Source: Enterovibrio coralii (GTDB lineage Bacteria > Pseudomonadota > Gammaproteobacteria > Enterobacterales > Vibrionaceae). Taken from it: DNA of 64,000 nucleotides. The position numbers and the translations under genes are program-made. The notes under the pieces were generated by a model. That model saw only the letters and a list, made by a program, of their open reading frames with translations, did not search any database and had not been told where the DNA came from. Position 1 is the first letter of the stretch; each line of letters begins with the position of its first letter. The stretch is taken from contig NZ_LNTY01000030.1 in the NCBI RefSeq assembly GCF_001559595.1, forward strand, positions 1 through 64,000. The letters are read 5' to 3'. This document shows, in pieces, positions 9,465-19,686 of the stretch.

Positions 9465-10376
9465 ATGTTTCACTTCTCGTCAGTTATGAAGAAAACGGCG
9501 GTTATTGCATCCCTAGTCACGTTGGCAGGTTGTGCGTCGGTACCGGTTATCGATACGTCGAAGATCACCAATGTAAAAAGCGTCACCATCGTAGATATTC
9601 CAGAGGTTCGAACACATGCGTTAGTCGGGCAGTTGCCAAACACCTATGGCATTGTGCACTTCTCTGACGATCTTGCTGCGTTCTATGATACAGGGAAAGC
9701 GCAGCAGACTCTCAACGCCCAGCCGTTAGATACTGACCTTGCCACGGCCGTGGTGGATAACCAATTACTCAATTCACCGGGAATGGCACCCGTCGAGGCA
9801 GGCGTAACGGGCGCAGCAGGGGCGATGACCGCAAGTTTGATTAATGCCATGGGCGGAAAAGCCAACGAGAAGGCTGCGAACTTCAATGCGCTTTTTGCTG
9901 ACAAAAATCCAGACTTAAACATTCGTAAAGACTTCTTAAACAGCCTGACTGACGCGCTTGAACAGCGAGGTGTCGAGGTGTATCTCGCCACCGATCAGAG
10001 CCACAAAATTCCTTACTTCCGTTGGGATGCACCGAAAGGGAAAGGGGAGAGTTTCCAACAACGATTCCCAGCAGATTTACCGACGGTCGATACCGACATT
10101 TTGCTGCAAGTCAGCCCGATAATTCTCTTCAATGCGCAAACTGCGCTTAATGCTTATGCGAAAATCACCAGTGTGGGCGTGGCTGTCTATAACGGTAGAA
10201 CGAAAGAGTTCTTTGGCTATCAGGAAATCGCGACTGTCGATGGTGTGTTTGACTATCATCATTACGACAAGCTGGTTGAAGACCTGCACATAGTTGGTCC
10301 TGAAATTCACCAACAATTGCTTTCTCTTGCCCCCGTTATTGCAGCGGCGTTCGGCGAAGAGACAACTTCTGAATAG
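9465..10376 (+). CDS. outer-membrane or periplasmic lipoprotein, unknown function
   Basis: The start at 9465 follows GGAGG at about 6 bases. A signal sequence ends in the lipobox LAGC (Cys at residue 23), so the product is a lipoprotein. The rest (about 280 residues) has no domain I recognise. It contains a GAAGAMTASLINAMGG stretch that could be membrane-associated, and a segment (DILLQVSPIILFNAQTALNAYAKI) that looks like a beta-rich core, followed by VGVAVYNGRT. It stands alone between an alcohol dehydrogenase and a helicase gene and is followed by a hairpin. Confidence 0.7.
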   Translation: MFHFSSVMKKTAVIASLVTLAGCASVPVIDTSKITNVKSVTIVDIPEVRTHALVGQLPNTYGIVHFSDDLAAFYDTGKAQQTLNAQPLDTDLATAVVDNQLLNSPGMAPVEAGVTGAAGAMTASLINAMGGKANEKAANFNALFADKNPDLNIRKDFLNSLTDALEQRGVEVYLATDQSHKIPYFRWDAPKGKGESFQQRFPADLPTVDTDILLQVSPIILFNAQTALNAYAKITSVGVAVYNGRTKEFFGYQEIATVDGVFDYHHYDKLVEDLHIVGPEIHQQLLSLAPVIAAAFGEETTSE

Positions 10377-10389
10377 ACACTCTGCTTAC

Positions 10390-10424
10390 AACGAGCAGCC
10401 GCGATGAAACTTCGGCTGTTCGTT
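10390..10424 (+). terminator. hairpin after the lipoprotein gene
   Basis: Arms of 12 bases (AACGAGCAGCCG and CGGCTGTTCGTT, one G-T pair) enclose an 11-base loop. A weak T-rich tail follows, so it is a probable but not strong intrinsic terminator. Confidence 0.5.
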
Positions 10425-10592
10425 GTTCATCCTCATCGCGTCAGCAAATCTTGGGTTTGATGCCGCGCCTGTCTCAAGTTCGAATGATCCCCGCAATCAG
10501 TATATTTTTGCTGATATCATGCTAGAATTCGCGCCCTTATCTGGCAGCCTAGCTGCCATACTCGTTATCTATCTTTATTACCGAGATCTCTC

Positions 10593-11993
10593 ATGCCATT
10601 TTCCAAACTGGGCTTAAGCCAGCCGCTTGTTTCTGCAATCAACGAAATGGGGTATCAGGCTCCAACTGCGATTCAGGAAAAAGCTATCCCTGTTGTCCTT
10701 GAAGGCCACAACTTGCTGGCGGCAGCGCAAACGGGCACGGGTAAAACCGCGAGCTTCCTGTTACCGGTTATGGAAATGCTCAGCAAGGGTGAAACCAAGC
10801 GTAAAAAGCGAGTTCGCGCGCTTGTGTTGGCACCTACGCGAGAGCTGGTGGCACAGGTTGAGAAAAATGCAGCGTCTTACGGTAAAAACCTCGCACTGAC
10901 TACGCTCGCTATGTATGGCGGCAAAGATTCTAAAGAACAAAAACAGCGTCTGATTGATGGTGTGGATATTCTCGTGGCGACGCCAGGTCGACTGCTCGAC
11001 ATGATGACGCAACGCGCGGTGCACTTTGATGAACTTGAAATGCTGGTGTTGGATGAAGCTGACCGCATGCTGGACATGGGCTTCATTGAAGACATCAATA
11101 AGATCATCGACCGCTTGCCTGTTGACCGTCAGAACTTGCTTTTCTCTGCGACACTGTCTGACAAAGTTCGTTTTCTTGCGAAAACCGCAGTGCCAAATCC
11201 TGTGGAAATCGCGGCGGAAAGCAACAGCAAAACTGAGATTGAACAATGGCTGACGACGGTAGACAAAGACAAAAAGTCTTCATTGCTTGCGCATCTTATT
11301 ACTGAAAATGCGTGGGATCAGGCTCTGATCTTTATTGAAACCAAGCATGGTGCAGCGAAGCTTGTTGAGCAGTTAGGAAAGCGTGGTATCACCGCGGAAT
11401 CTTTCCACAGCGGCCGAAGCCAACCCATGCGTGAGCAGCTGTTGGAAGAGTTCAAGTCAGGCCAGTTGCAGTTTTTGATTGCTACCGGTGTTGCTGCGCG
11501 CGGTATCGACATTGAAGAGCTGAAGCGTGTTGTGAACTATGATCTGCCATTCCCGGCGGATGACTACATTCACCGTATTGGCCGTACGGGTCGTGCTGGT
11601 GCCAAAGGTGAAGCAATTTCTTTCTTGTCTAAAGATGACTTCAAGAACCTTTGCATGATTGAAAGCCGTTTGGGTCACTTGATTGAGCGTCGTGATATTG
11701 AAGGTTTTGCACCACGTAAACCTGTGCCAATTTCTATCCTCAACTATGTGCCGAAAAATAAGCGTGAAGGCAAACCTGACTCGGAGAAAAAGGCACCGAG
11801 AAAAGAGGCAAAACCGAGCCGCTCGCCTGAGTCCAAAGGTCGCGGGTTTAAATCAGATGCAGACAAACCACGCCAGTCGCGTGACAGTCAAGCGAAGCGA
11901 CGCCCTCAGCGCAGTGACAAGCCGAAAGATCAAAATCGTCGTGAAGACGCGAATCCTTGGGGCAATTTGAAACCACGCTCAGGTAACGAATAA
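10593..11993 (+). CDS. rhlE: DEAD-box RNA helicase, RhlE-like
   Basis: All helicase motifs are in order: Q motif (FSKLGLS...GYQAPTAIQEKAIP), AAQTGTGKT, PTRELVAQ, TPGRLLD, DEADRMLDMGF, SAT, then in the second lobe ATGVAARGIDIE and HRIGRTGRAG. The C-terminal 85 residues or so are rich in Lys and Arg, as in RhlE proteins that use a basic tail to hold RNA. At 466 residues it has the usual length. It would unwind RNA duplexes in ribosome assembly or RNA decay, in the cytoplasm. Several Vibrionaceae carry more than one RhlE paralogue, so the symbol is approximate. A strong terminator follows. Confidence 0.9.
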   Translation: MPFSKLGLSQPLVSAINEMGYQAPTAIQEKAIPVVLEGHNLLAAAQTGTGKTASFLLPVMEMLSKGETKRKKRVRALVLAPTRELVAQVEKNAASYGKNLALTTLAMYGGKDSKEQKQRLIDGVDILVATPGRLLDMMTQRAVHFDELEMLVLDEADRMLDMGFIEDINKIIDRLPVDRQNLLFSATLSDKVRFLAKTAVPNPVEIAAESNSKTEIEQWLTTVDKDKKSSLLAHLITENAWDQALIFIETKHGAAKLVEQLGKRGITAESFHSGRSQPMREQLLEEFKSGQLQFLIATGVAARGIDIEELKRVVNYDLPFPADDYIHRIGRTGRAGAKGEAISFLSKDDFKNLCMIESRLGHLIERRDIEGFAPRKPVPISILNYVPKNKREGKPDSEKKAPRKEAKPSRSPESKGRGFKSDADKPRQSRDSQAKRRPQRSDKPKDQNRREDANPWGNLKPRSGNE

Positions 11994-12012
11994 GCCTTAA
12001 CGAATATGGACA

Positions 12013-12038
12013 AGCCCGCGAAGAACGCGGGCTTTTTT
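12013..12038 (+). terminator. intrinsic terminator after the helicase gene
   Basis: AGCCCGCG and CGCGGGCT form an 8-bp GC-rich stem with a 5-base loop, followed by a run of T. It is a classic Rho-independent terminator for the plus-strand helicase gene. Confidence 0.9.
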
Positions 12039-12077
12039 GTTGGTGTCACTGGGTCAAATTGGCACTTGCTGCTTCAT

Positions 12078-13468
12078 CTAATTCATGCTGGCGGCGAGGT
12101 TTTTAACCCAACGACCGCTATTTAGGCGCCAAACACAAATCAACACTTTGATGCCTTCTTCAAACAACACCAGTCCAAACAAATACACGGGTGGGAAATT
12201 GAGGACATGGGTTAACCAATAGGCACACGGCAGTAAGAAAACCCACTGCGCGAAGATGTCTGTGATCAGGCAGAAACTCGCATCTCCGCCAGCACGCAAT
12301 ACGCCAACAATCAACATCATCGAGAGGCTTTTCACAATGAGTGAAGCCGCCATGATGTCGTAAAGTCCAACGGTTATCTGTTCCGCTGCCGACGGTAAAT
12401 CACTGTGGAAAAAGAGCGAAAGGACAAAAGGCTCAACCAACATAAGCAGCGCAGCACTGATAATGCCAAAGAAAACACTGACGATGATGTGCTGGCGAAT
12501 GGTCGCTGGCAATCTGTCTTGTTGGTTTGCGCCTACTTGGTTACCCACTAACACTGAACCTGCAGTCGCAAGGCCAATGAGTAATGACATGGCAAGGGCT
12601 TCGACAGGTGCCAGCACAGAAAGTGCGACCAAAAGGTTTGGATCGCTGTAACCGAGAATGGCATGAAAAGCGAAAAGACCAGCCGCCCATACCACGCTGT
12701 TCACCGCCGCTGTCGAAGACAGACGTGTGACCAGTAAAACGTCGCTGATCTTTAATTGTTTCAGCAAGACGAGCGGCATGTTGGCGAGCAAGTGGCGTTT
12801 GGATTTGAGATATAAATAGAGAATGGCACATTCAATAAGTGCGCTAAGCAGGGTGCCAAGTGCGGCACCTTTGATGCCCATGGCGGGCATACCCAAATGC
12901 CCAAAGATGAACACCCAATTCAATAAAAGGTTTAAGGCAACGCGATAAAGCTCACTTTGGTGGCAATGCCAGGTTGATGCATCGCACGCAGACCGCAGGC
13001 AATACTTGATGCATACGCAAAGCAAAAAAGGCTGACGGCGATAATAGTGAGGTAATCGCTACCTTTGCCAATAACCTCGGCAGATTGCGAACCCAACGCC
13101 ATTAAGCTTTCAGGGAACCAAAACAGCACGATAAAGAAAATGAAGGAGACAGCGATACTTAGCAGCAAGGTGATGAAGACAGAGTTTTTAAGTTTTCGCT
13201 CTCCGTCTTTGGATTGAATACCGAAGCATTGAGCGGCAATTTGCCCTCCGCCAATACTGAGTCCAATGATAAAAAAGCTGATGATCATTTGTGCTTTTGC
13301 TGCTAAGCCAATCGCGGCTATATCGAGTTCGCTCAGCGTACCCAGCATTAAGGTATCAACTGTGCTTTTACTGGAAAAAATAGCCGTTTGAAGTGCAACG
13401 GGCAGGGCGAGTGCCAACAAGCTTTTATATTGCTGAAGAGAAGAAAAATACGCCATGGTATCGTCCAT
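12078..13468 (-). pseudogene. MATE family efflux transporter, one frameshift
   Basis: The joined product of about 463 residues has twelve hydrophobic segments and MATE features: SKSTVDTLMLGTLSELDIAA near the N-terminus and GMPAMGIKGAALGTL in the middle. MATE pumps export cationic drugs or metabolites in exchange for Na+ or H+ across the inner membrane. The N-terminal frame ends after ATKVSFIALP, while the other frame resumes YRVALNLLLNWVFIF; one T (A on the plus strand, run at 12947-12949) is missing. The start at 13468 gives MDDTMAYFSSLQQYKSL, with a second possible ATG at 13456. If the lesion is a sequence error the pump is complete. Confidence 0.85.
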
Positions 13469-13556
13469 GTATACAAGGTAAGGGGGCGCAGATCCTTCCG
13501 TGAAATCCAGGGCCTAAGGTTTTCATTACGAAGAAAATGAAGGATCTGCGAATAGG

Positions 13557-14264
13557 TTAAGACGCGATATCTAGCTGTCGAATCGCCTCTTCTCGAGGTT
13601 TGTCATTGTCCAGTTGCTTGACGACCTTGGCTGGGTTGCCAAGCGCAATGCAGTTATCTGGCACATCTTGATAAACAACGCTGTTTGCGCCAATCACTGC
13701 GTTTTCACCAATGGTGACACCTTTTAGAATGGTGACGCCCATTCCAATCCATGCGTTGTCTTTAATTGTCACTTTGGCTGAACGCGTGCGTGCTGCATCG
13801 TCGTCTTGCCAACGGTTAGTGATAGGGTGGCCACTGCTGTCCATGATGGTCACTTGAGGGCCGAACAACACCAGATCCCCAATTTCCACATGCTCATAAG
13901 CAACAATCGCTGTTCCCTGCATAACACAACCATTACCTATGGTGATTTTGCCTGGTGGTTTGTCGTTTACTTTGATGGCTGACAGCCTGACTGGGCGGTT
14001 TGCGAAAGACAGGTTATCTTCGGAATACAGCACGGTACCGTCGCCAATGGTGATGCAGTCGTTAAAGTCGCTCTGCTTAATCAAAGAAAACTTGATGTCT
14101 CGATGGTAGTCATCCGAGTCACGCACCAAGGTAAAGGCAATGTGTGGCGCGCCGATAAAATGTGTTTCTTCATGTACCGCGATTTGATCGCGGTACTGGG
14201 CTTCGATGTCTTCAAACGTTTTCCCAGCAGCAACAGGAAAAATATTTTCGTAAACACAAGGCAT
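13557..14264 (-). CDS. hexapeptide-repeat acyltransferase (left-handed beta helix)
   Basis: From about residue 95 the protein shows repeated [LIV]-G-x4 hexapeptides typical of a left-handed beta helix: KITIGNGCVMQGTAIV, VEIGDLVLFGPQVTI, then AWIGMGVTILKGVTIGENAVIGANSVV and ALGNPAKVV. This is the fold of acetyl- or succinyl-CoA dependent sugar O-acyltransferases. I chose ATG 14264 (MPCVYENIF) because GGGGA lies 6 bases upstream; a TTG at 14294 would overlap the preceding gene. It follows the glycosyltransferase gene by 13 bases, so both probably act on the same surface glycan. The acceptor sugar is unknown. Confidence 0.85.
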   Translation of the reverse strand: MPCVYENIFPVAAGKTFEDIEAQYRDQIAVHEETHFIGAPHIAFTLVRDSDDYHRDIKFSLIKQSDFNDCITIGDGTVLYSEDNLSFANRPVRLSAIKVNDKPPGKITIGNGCVMQGTAIVAYEHVEIGDLVLFGPQVTIMDSSGHPITNRWQDDDAARTRSAKVTIKDNAWIGMGVTILKGVTIGENAVIGANSVVYQDVPDNCIALGNPAKVVKQLDNDKPREEAIRQLDIAS

Positions 14265-14277
14265 TAACGGTCCCCAT

Positions 14278-15218
14278 TTATTCCATTGGCTCAATGTGAG
14301 TCGGCTTCTTTGGGCGACTTAGGTAAAGCGAACGGTCAGTCATTGGGTGATTAGGGCTTTCTTTTAACACCTTAATCAGCTTATTCAGCGGCAGATCGTT
14401 AATCTCATGGTCGAGGTTGTAGTAGCTGGTTTGCCAAATGTTGTATTTACCGTGGATAAGTTGCGCAGCACTTTTGGAGCTCTCGCCGGTATCTTTCACT
14501 TCTTTCGGGTGTGGCCAGTGGAAAGACGCCATCGATTTATCGACAATAAACATGTTGTTGTTGAGGAACAGACGCACACCTAGGTCAACGTCTTCGCCAC
14601 CCCAGCTGTTGAAGCGTTCGTCAAACATTCCCGCTTTAATGAGTTGCTCGCGCTCTGCGGATACGTGGCACGTCCAGAATAGGTCAAATGGGGCTGGCCA
14701 ATCACAAATGTTGGTGCCAAGTTCATCATATTGAGCTTGACGGATGTCATGAGCACCTTGTTGGTCAAGCTCTTCGAGAATTTGGTCAACATTGTGAGGG
14801 CTGATAACAGATTCCATTTTCTTCACACCTTCTTCATCAAGGTCGAAGCCGTAAACGTAACCCACAATCGCAATCGGGTGCGTCGATACTTTATGACGGA
14901 ATAAGTGCTCTTCTAGTGTGCTAGATGCCAACAGCACACCTGTGTCTAGGTAAACAACATACTTGCCTTCAGAAATGGCGGTGCTACATTTCTTGCCTTT
15001 CCTGCGCGAAAACCTTTGTCTTCTTGCCAGAAGTATTTGACATTTAGTCGATCTGAAAATGATTTGGCAACAAATTCAGAGTCATCAGAACCACCATCGT
15101 CAATAACAATAACTTCGAAACACTCAGCAGGGAGAGTTTGTTCAACGAGAGACGTAAGAGTGTGTGAAAGTAATTTGGAACGGTTATAGGTTGGTATAAC
15201 AATACTTATTTCAATCAT
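14278..15218 (-). pseudogene. family 2 glycosyltransferase, one frameshift
   Basis: The N-terminal frame has the GT-A start SIVIPTYNRSKLLSHTL and the nucleotide-sugar Asp motif VIVIDDGGSDDS, then QEDKGFRAGKARNV. The frame is lost near 14983, and the other frame continues TAISEGKYVVYLDTGVLLA. The C-terminal part has GGEDVDLGVRLF, a galactosyltransferase-like region (GT7 C-terminal type). So this is a single transferase of about 313 residues for surface polysaccharide, cytoplasmic or membrane-associated. It is followed at once by a hexapeptide acyltransferase gene. The long AT-rich region upstream probably holds its promoter. Confidence 0.85.
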
Positions 15219-15818
15219 GGTTAGAACCTATTATTAATGCTCAACTGACAGCGAAATAATACGGAGAAGACAAACCTGATTCAATGTCACATTTTGACAA
15301 AAACGACTTGCATTAAGTGTAAATAAGCATTTTAAGCCTTTAAAAACAAAGAGTTATACATGTGTCTAGTTTTTTGTCCATTGTGTGATAATGTGACCAA
15401 TTACTCAGAATGTATGAAATAATGTGTAATTGAGAGTTACATCTCTAAAGTGTTTTCTTGTTATTAGCTTAACTGGTAGGTTTCCGCTTGAGAGTATTCA
15501 TGTAATGAATAGTTTTGTAGATAAGGGGAGTATATATTTTTGAGTGTCTTTTTAAGGGCTGTTTTAGATGAAATACAAATGTCATTATTCTATTTTTCAG
15601 ACTATTGATGAGATATTTTAGAAACAGATTAACATTTAATTTAACAAGCCATTAATAGTGTGTTTTGTGGCACTTGCTTTTTTTAAATAGAGACGTTGCT
15701 TTGTTTGTGTCCATTATTTTGGACGAAATCGTGGGATTAAGTCAGAGAGCTGAAAGATTGTTCTGTGAGCCAAACCGAAGTTTTTTGTTCAAGAAACTCA
15801 TACATTTGGTCATGAAGT
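15219..15818. other. 600-base AT-rich intergenic region
   Basis: No reading frame, RNA gene or long repeat is visible here. The segment is much more AT-rich than its flanks. It separates the divergent glycosyltransferase and lipoprotein genes, so it probably holds their promoters. I looked for a JUMPstart element of polysaccharide operons and did not find one. Confidence 0.5.
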
Positions 15819-15839
15819 GTGATTGTTAAGGAATTGTTG

Positions 15840-16406
15840 GTGTCTCGATTGAGTGAGAAAGCACTGTTCATTACCCTATTTGGGGTGGCATTGGGAGGTT
15901 GTGTAACACCGCTCAGCGAGACACTTTGGGTTTCACTTCAAGGAACTCCGGTTCCGCAATCATTTGTTAACGAACTTTCGGTGCGTTGCCTCAAACAAAT
16001 GGATCCGACAGAGAAAGATCCGCTCGCCTTAGAACGTTGCCTTCTTCAATCCGGCGTGCTTCAAGCTTCGTCGTTTTATGAAATTACACCTTATCTTGTC
16101 GAAGCGACTGCAACACGGCTGAATGCCGACACGCCCGTTATGGTGGACGACGCAACTCGTTTAGACTCGGTTGAACATCAAGGAAGAACGCTGCGTCTCA
16201 ACCACACCATTATCGATGATGTGGTTGAAGACATTAATGTGGCACATTTCCGGCGCATGGTGCCCGATCTGGTGAAGCAAAATACGTGCTTTGCTCCCCC
16301 GATGACGGTGCTAATGGAAAACGATGTGGTTTTCCAATACAGCTACATTGATGCCGAAGGCAAGCCCATTACTGAATTCAGCATTACGCTTTCAGATTGT
16401 CAGTAG
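15840..16406 (+). CDS. small lipoprotein, unknown function
   Basis: A signal sequence with lipobox ALGGC is followed by about 168 residues with no domain I recognise. It contains four further Cys, which could form disulfides in the periplasm (RCLKQ, ERCLL, NTCFA, SDCQ at the end). I favour the GTG at 15840 because AAGGA lies 7 bases upstream; a GTG at 15819 in the same frame is an alternative. Its end overlaps slightly with the convergent ArnT-like gene as that gene is read in its last frame. Confidence 0.65.
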   Translation: MSRLSEKALFITLFGVALGGCVTPLSETLWVSLQGTPVPQSFVNELSVRCLKQMDPTEKDPLALERCLLQSGVLQASSFYEITPYLVEATATRLNADTPVMVDDATRLDSVEHQGRTLRLNHTIIDDVVEDINVAHFRRMVPDLVKQNTCFAPPMTVLMENDVVFQYSYIDAEGKPITEFSITLSDCQ

Positions 16407-17865
16407 GGGACACTCTTAGTTGCGTGATACCGCCTTATTCGGCTGACAAAACAACAACACTCTTTCGTTAAACTCCCCACGATGCTGGCAGAATGCCCCC
16501 GCTGCATGCGCATCATGCGCGCGCGATAGACCACAAACGTCGGTCGAAGCAGTTGCTCAATGGTTTCATCCAAGGTGGTTTCAACCAATTGTGCCTTACC
16601 ATTTGAATAGTACTGCGCGGAAAAAGGACGTTGGCCGACGTAATAGAGATCTGAAAATCTCGCTTCCGGTTGCTTCTCCCAAAAAGCCAGCAAGTTGTTT
16701 TGCGTTGATTTACTGGAAAGTCCAAACGCAAGCAACAGAGCGGTACCCAAAATCAGCGCAGGGGTGATAAATCCTGCGGTATAAGCGCGGTTGGAAACCG
16801 GTCTTTCTGACTGATACTGGGATAAAAGCAGTGCAAAGGCGGGTAATGCGGGCATCACATAGCTGGACAGAATGTTACCCGCGAAGGTAAACAACAACAT
16901 GGGGGCAAGCATCCAGCACCATAAATACTGGGTGTAGGCATTATTGATGCTTTCCGTGCCGTGACGAAATCGCTTAAAAAGTTGATAGAAGAATAAGGGG
17001 GTCCAAGGTAACGCGGCAAGGATGGCAAAAAGCCAAATGGTACCCCGCACTTCATTGTGCGCCGTGCCGTAGAGATCGCCTTGCCAGCCAGAGACGACAA
17101 AGCGCATGAAGTGTTCGCCGATGAGGAAGTATTCGAGAAAACCGGGTGTCCGAAATTCTGCTAGGGCGTACCAAGGTAGGGTTAAGGCGAGCAAAAGCAC
17201 AGAGCCGCCCATCCAAGGCAAAACCGAGAGTGCACGTCGCCATCTCTGATCGAGAATAAGCCACATCGAGAGACTGATGCCTACCAGCACGAGGGTAAGT
17301 GGCCCTTTTGCGAGCAGACCAATCGCAAGGCCAACGAAAAACAAATAGCCAAAAAGTCGCGATTGCTGATTCATCGCCAGCCAGAAACTGGTCATGCTCA
17401 AGGTAATGCCTAGCGTCAGCGCGGTGTCTGTCATCACGCGCCAGATATGACAATAAAGGCCGCGCTGGTGGACAGAATGGCGGTTGCTAGCAAGGCTTCC
17501 GCGCGGTGCTTTCCTGCTTTCGTGGCAAAGCCAAACACCAAAAACAAGATTCCCATGCCAGCTAATAAGTGCGGCATCCTGACGGCAAACTCCGTGTTGC
17601 CAAATAGCGCGATACCGCTGGCACTGAGCCAGGTAAATAACGGTGGTTTACCCCAAAACGGCACATCGTAATCAAACATGGGGGTTACCCAGTTTTGGGT
17701 TTCAAACATGATTCTTGCCATTTCGCCGTAACGTGCTTCGGTGGTGTCCATCAGTGGGTAGAGTGGCAAAGAGATGGCGCGAACCAAAAGCGAAAGCACG
17801 ATAAGTCCTGCAGCCAAGAGCGCAAGGTTTGAAAAGGTGAAGGTAAATCGGGTGTTAGTTTTCAT
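16400..17865 (-). pseudogene. ArnT-like (GT83/PMT-type) membrane glycosyltransferase, frameshifted
   Basis: The N-terminal frame starts MKTNTRFTFTFSN and has the catalytic-loop motif MDTTEARYGEMAR and the membrane-protein segment PFWGKPPLFTWLSA, both typical of the ArnT/PMT family. About ten further membrane helices follow. The family transfers sugars from a lipid carrier to lipid A or glycans on the periplasmic side of the inner membrane. One G is missing near 17436: the frame ends at VISGA, and the next frame resumes with MTDTALTLG. The extreme C-terminus may be shifted again near the GC-repeat at 16523, since an alternative frame ends NKAVSRN at 16416 and avoids the convergent gene. The start overlaps the end of the upstream ArnC-like gene by 11 bases. 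Confidence 0.8.
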
Positions 17866-18876
17866 CGGCGTGAGTTCTCGATACATCTTTGAGGTGTTGG
17901 AATGCGGGCTTGGTGGTTTGCTTGTCGATGAGATAAAGCGGGCGTTGTTTGGCTTCAATAAACAATCTGCCGATGTATTCCCCCATCAGACCGATGGAGA
18001 GCAATTGCACACTGCCGAGTGTCAATATCACGAACATCATGCTCGGATAGCCTGCGACGGCCTCACCCCAAACCAAGGTCTTAAACAAAACAACCAGTGC
18101 CATCGCCAATGCGCCTGCGCCAGCGGCGAGCCCTGCAAAGGTGGCAATACGAAGCGGTTTGGTACTGAACGAGGTAATGCCTTCGAAGCAAGGTGAACCA
18201 ACTTAGATGTGTTCCACTTGGTAGTGCCAGCGAGCCTCGGATCTCGGTCGAATTGAATGATGGTGCGTCGAAAGCCCGGCCAGGCAAACAGACCTTTCAT
18301 AAAGCGTGTACGCTCTGGCAAGGCATTGATGGCATTGACGACCCGACGGTCTATGAGACGAAAATCTCCCACATTCTCAGGGATGGGGACATCGCACAAT
18401 CGATTGATTAACTTGTAAAACAAAGACGCAGTGATGCGTTTAAAGGCATTCTCGCCATGTCGCTCACGGCGCTGCATGTCTACAACGTCATAGCCTTGTT
18501 GCCATTTTTCCACCATTGCAGGGATAAGCTCTGGTGGGTCTTGTAGGTCCGCGTCGATAACAATCACAGCTCTACCCCTAGCAGCCTTGATACCCGCTGT
18601 CATGGCGGCTTCTTTGCCAAAGTTTCGGCTAAGACTCAGTGCGATGAGGTCATGGTTGGTTTGCGGCATCGATGCCACAATGTGTGCACTGCCATCATCA
18701 CTACCGTCATCCACGTAGATGATTTCAGATGTGTGGGACAAGGTATCGAGCACGTCCACTATGCGCTGGTGGCAAGATGCCAAAACTTCTTCTTCGTTGA
18801 AGAAAGGAACGATAATGGAAAGCAAAGGTTCTCTGTGGCGTCGGTCGCCAGAGGGCAGATATCGAATAACAGCCAA
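17855..18876 (-). pseudogene. ArnC/DPM1-like polyprenyl-phosphate glycosyltransferase, one frameshift
   Basis: The N-terminal GT-A domain has IIVPFFNEEEVL, YVDDGSDDGSA and VIDADLQDPPEL, diagnostic for the undecaprenyl-phosphate/dolichol-phosphate sugar transferase subfamily. The C-terminus carries two membrane helices (ALAMALVVLFKTLVWG, MMFVILTLGSVQLLSIGLMG then EYIGRLFIEAKQRP), as in ArnC and GtrB. The frame slips once at about 18182-18187: after KLVHLA a base is missing, and EGITSFSTKPLRIA follows in the other frame. The likely start is TTG at 18876, with AAGGAGAG six bases upstream. It would make the lipid-linked sugar used by the ArnT-like enzyme encoded downstream. Confidence 0.85.
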
Positions 18877-18999
18877 TGTCGTCTCTCCTTGGGGGTTTTC
18901 GCCAAGGTAAAACGCCCGCTGTAGAAAAATTGTTTTTGACTTTTTTTCTACTTTTTTTGTGTGAAAATGAAGCGGTTAAACGTTGATATAAGAGGGAAA

Positions 19000-19686
19000 A
19001 TGAAAATACTCCTAGCAGAAGATCATGCCGATATCGCGGGTGTTATTTTTGATTACTTTGAGCTGCTTGGTCACACCATGGATCATGCAGTGTCGGGCAC
19101 TCAGGCTTTATCCCTTGCCACAGAGCAACACTACGACGTGATCATTCTCGACATTATGCTGCCGAAAATGGATGGCATGACGGTATGCAGAAAGCTGCGA
19201 GAAACGGGCGTAGACATCCCAGTATTAATGTTGACCGCCATGGGTGAACGAGACGATATTCTTTCTGGGTTTGATAACGGCGCAGATGATTACCTCGTAA
19301 AGCCATTTGACCTGAAAATCTTAGAAGCGCGTGTCAATGCACTTCATCGTCGAAACGAAGGCTCGGTGTCTGCAAAATTGCTGACATTTGATGAGCTATC
19401 GCTGGATACCTCCACCAACACGGCGACGCGTCGTGGCTGCCAATTTGTGCTTAACCCTTCCATGTATATCGTGTTGCGATTGTTGATGAGCAAAGCGCCC
19501 AAAATCGTCACCAAAGAAGAGTTGAGTGCGGCACTATGGGGCGATGATGAGCCAGAAGGTAACGTGCTTCGAAGTCATGTTTACCAGCTAAGAAACCTCA
19601 TCGATAAACCGTTTGAATTTGGATATATCAAGACGGTGCCTAAAGTGGGATATCAATTGGTGAGAACGCAAGGAGAAGGTGAATGA
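19000..19686 (+). CDS. OmpR/PhoB-type response regulator
   Basis: The receiver domain starts MKILLAEDHADIA, with phospho-acceptor Asp in VIILDIMLPKMDG, the Thr/Ser switch in MLTAM, and Lys in LVKPFD. The winged-helix output domain (about residues 130-225) ends in NLIDKPFEFGYIKTVPKVGYQLV, typical of OmpR/PhoB proteins. I chose ATG 19000 because it starts at the receiver domain and follows AGAGGGA; a GTG at 18961 would add 13 unrelated residues. It overlaps the histidine kinase start by 4 bases and is divergent from the ArnC/ArnT-like pair, suggesting that pair is a target. Confidence 0.9.
   Translation: MKILLAEDHADIAGVIFDYFELLGHTMDHAVSGTQALSLATEQHYDVIILDIMLPKMDGMTVCRKLRETGVDIPVLMLTAMGERDDILSGFDNGADDYLVKPFDLKILEARVNALHRRNEGSVSAKLLTFDELSLDTSTNTATRRGCQFVLNPSMYIVLRLLMSKAPKIVTKEELSAALWGDDEPEGNVLRSHVYQLRNLIDKPFEFGYIKTVPKVGYQLVRTQGEGE

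Noticed and set aside
15219-15818. JUMPstart element upstream of polysaccharide genes
   Set aside because: I searched for GGCGGTAG-like sequence and found none.
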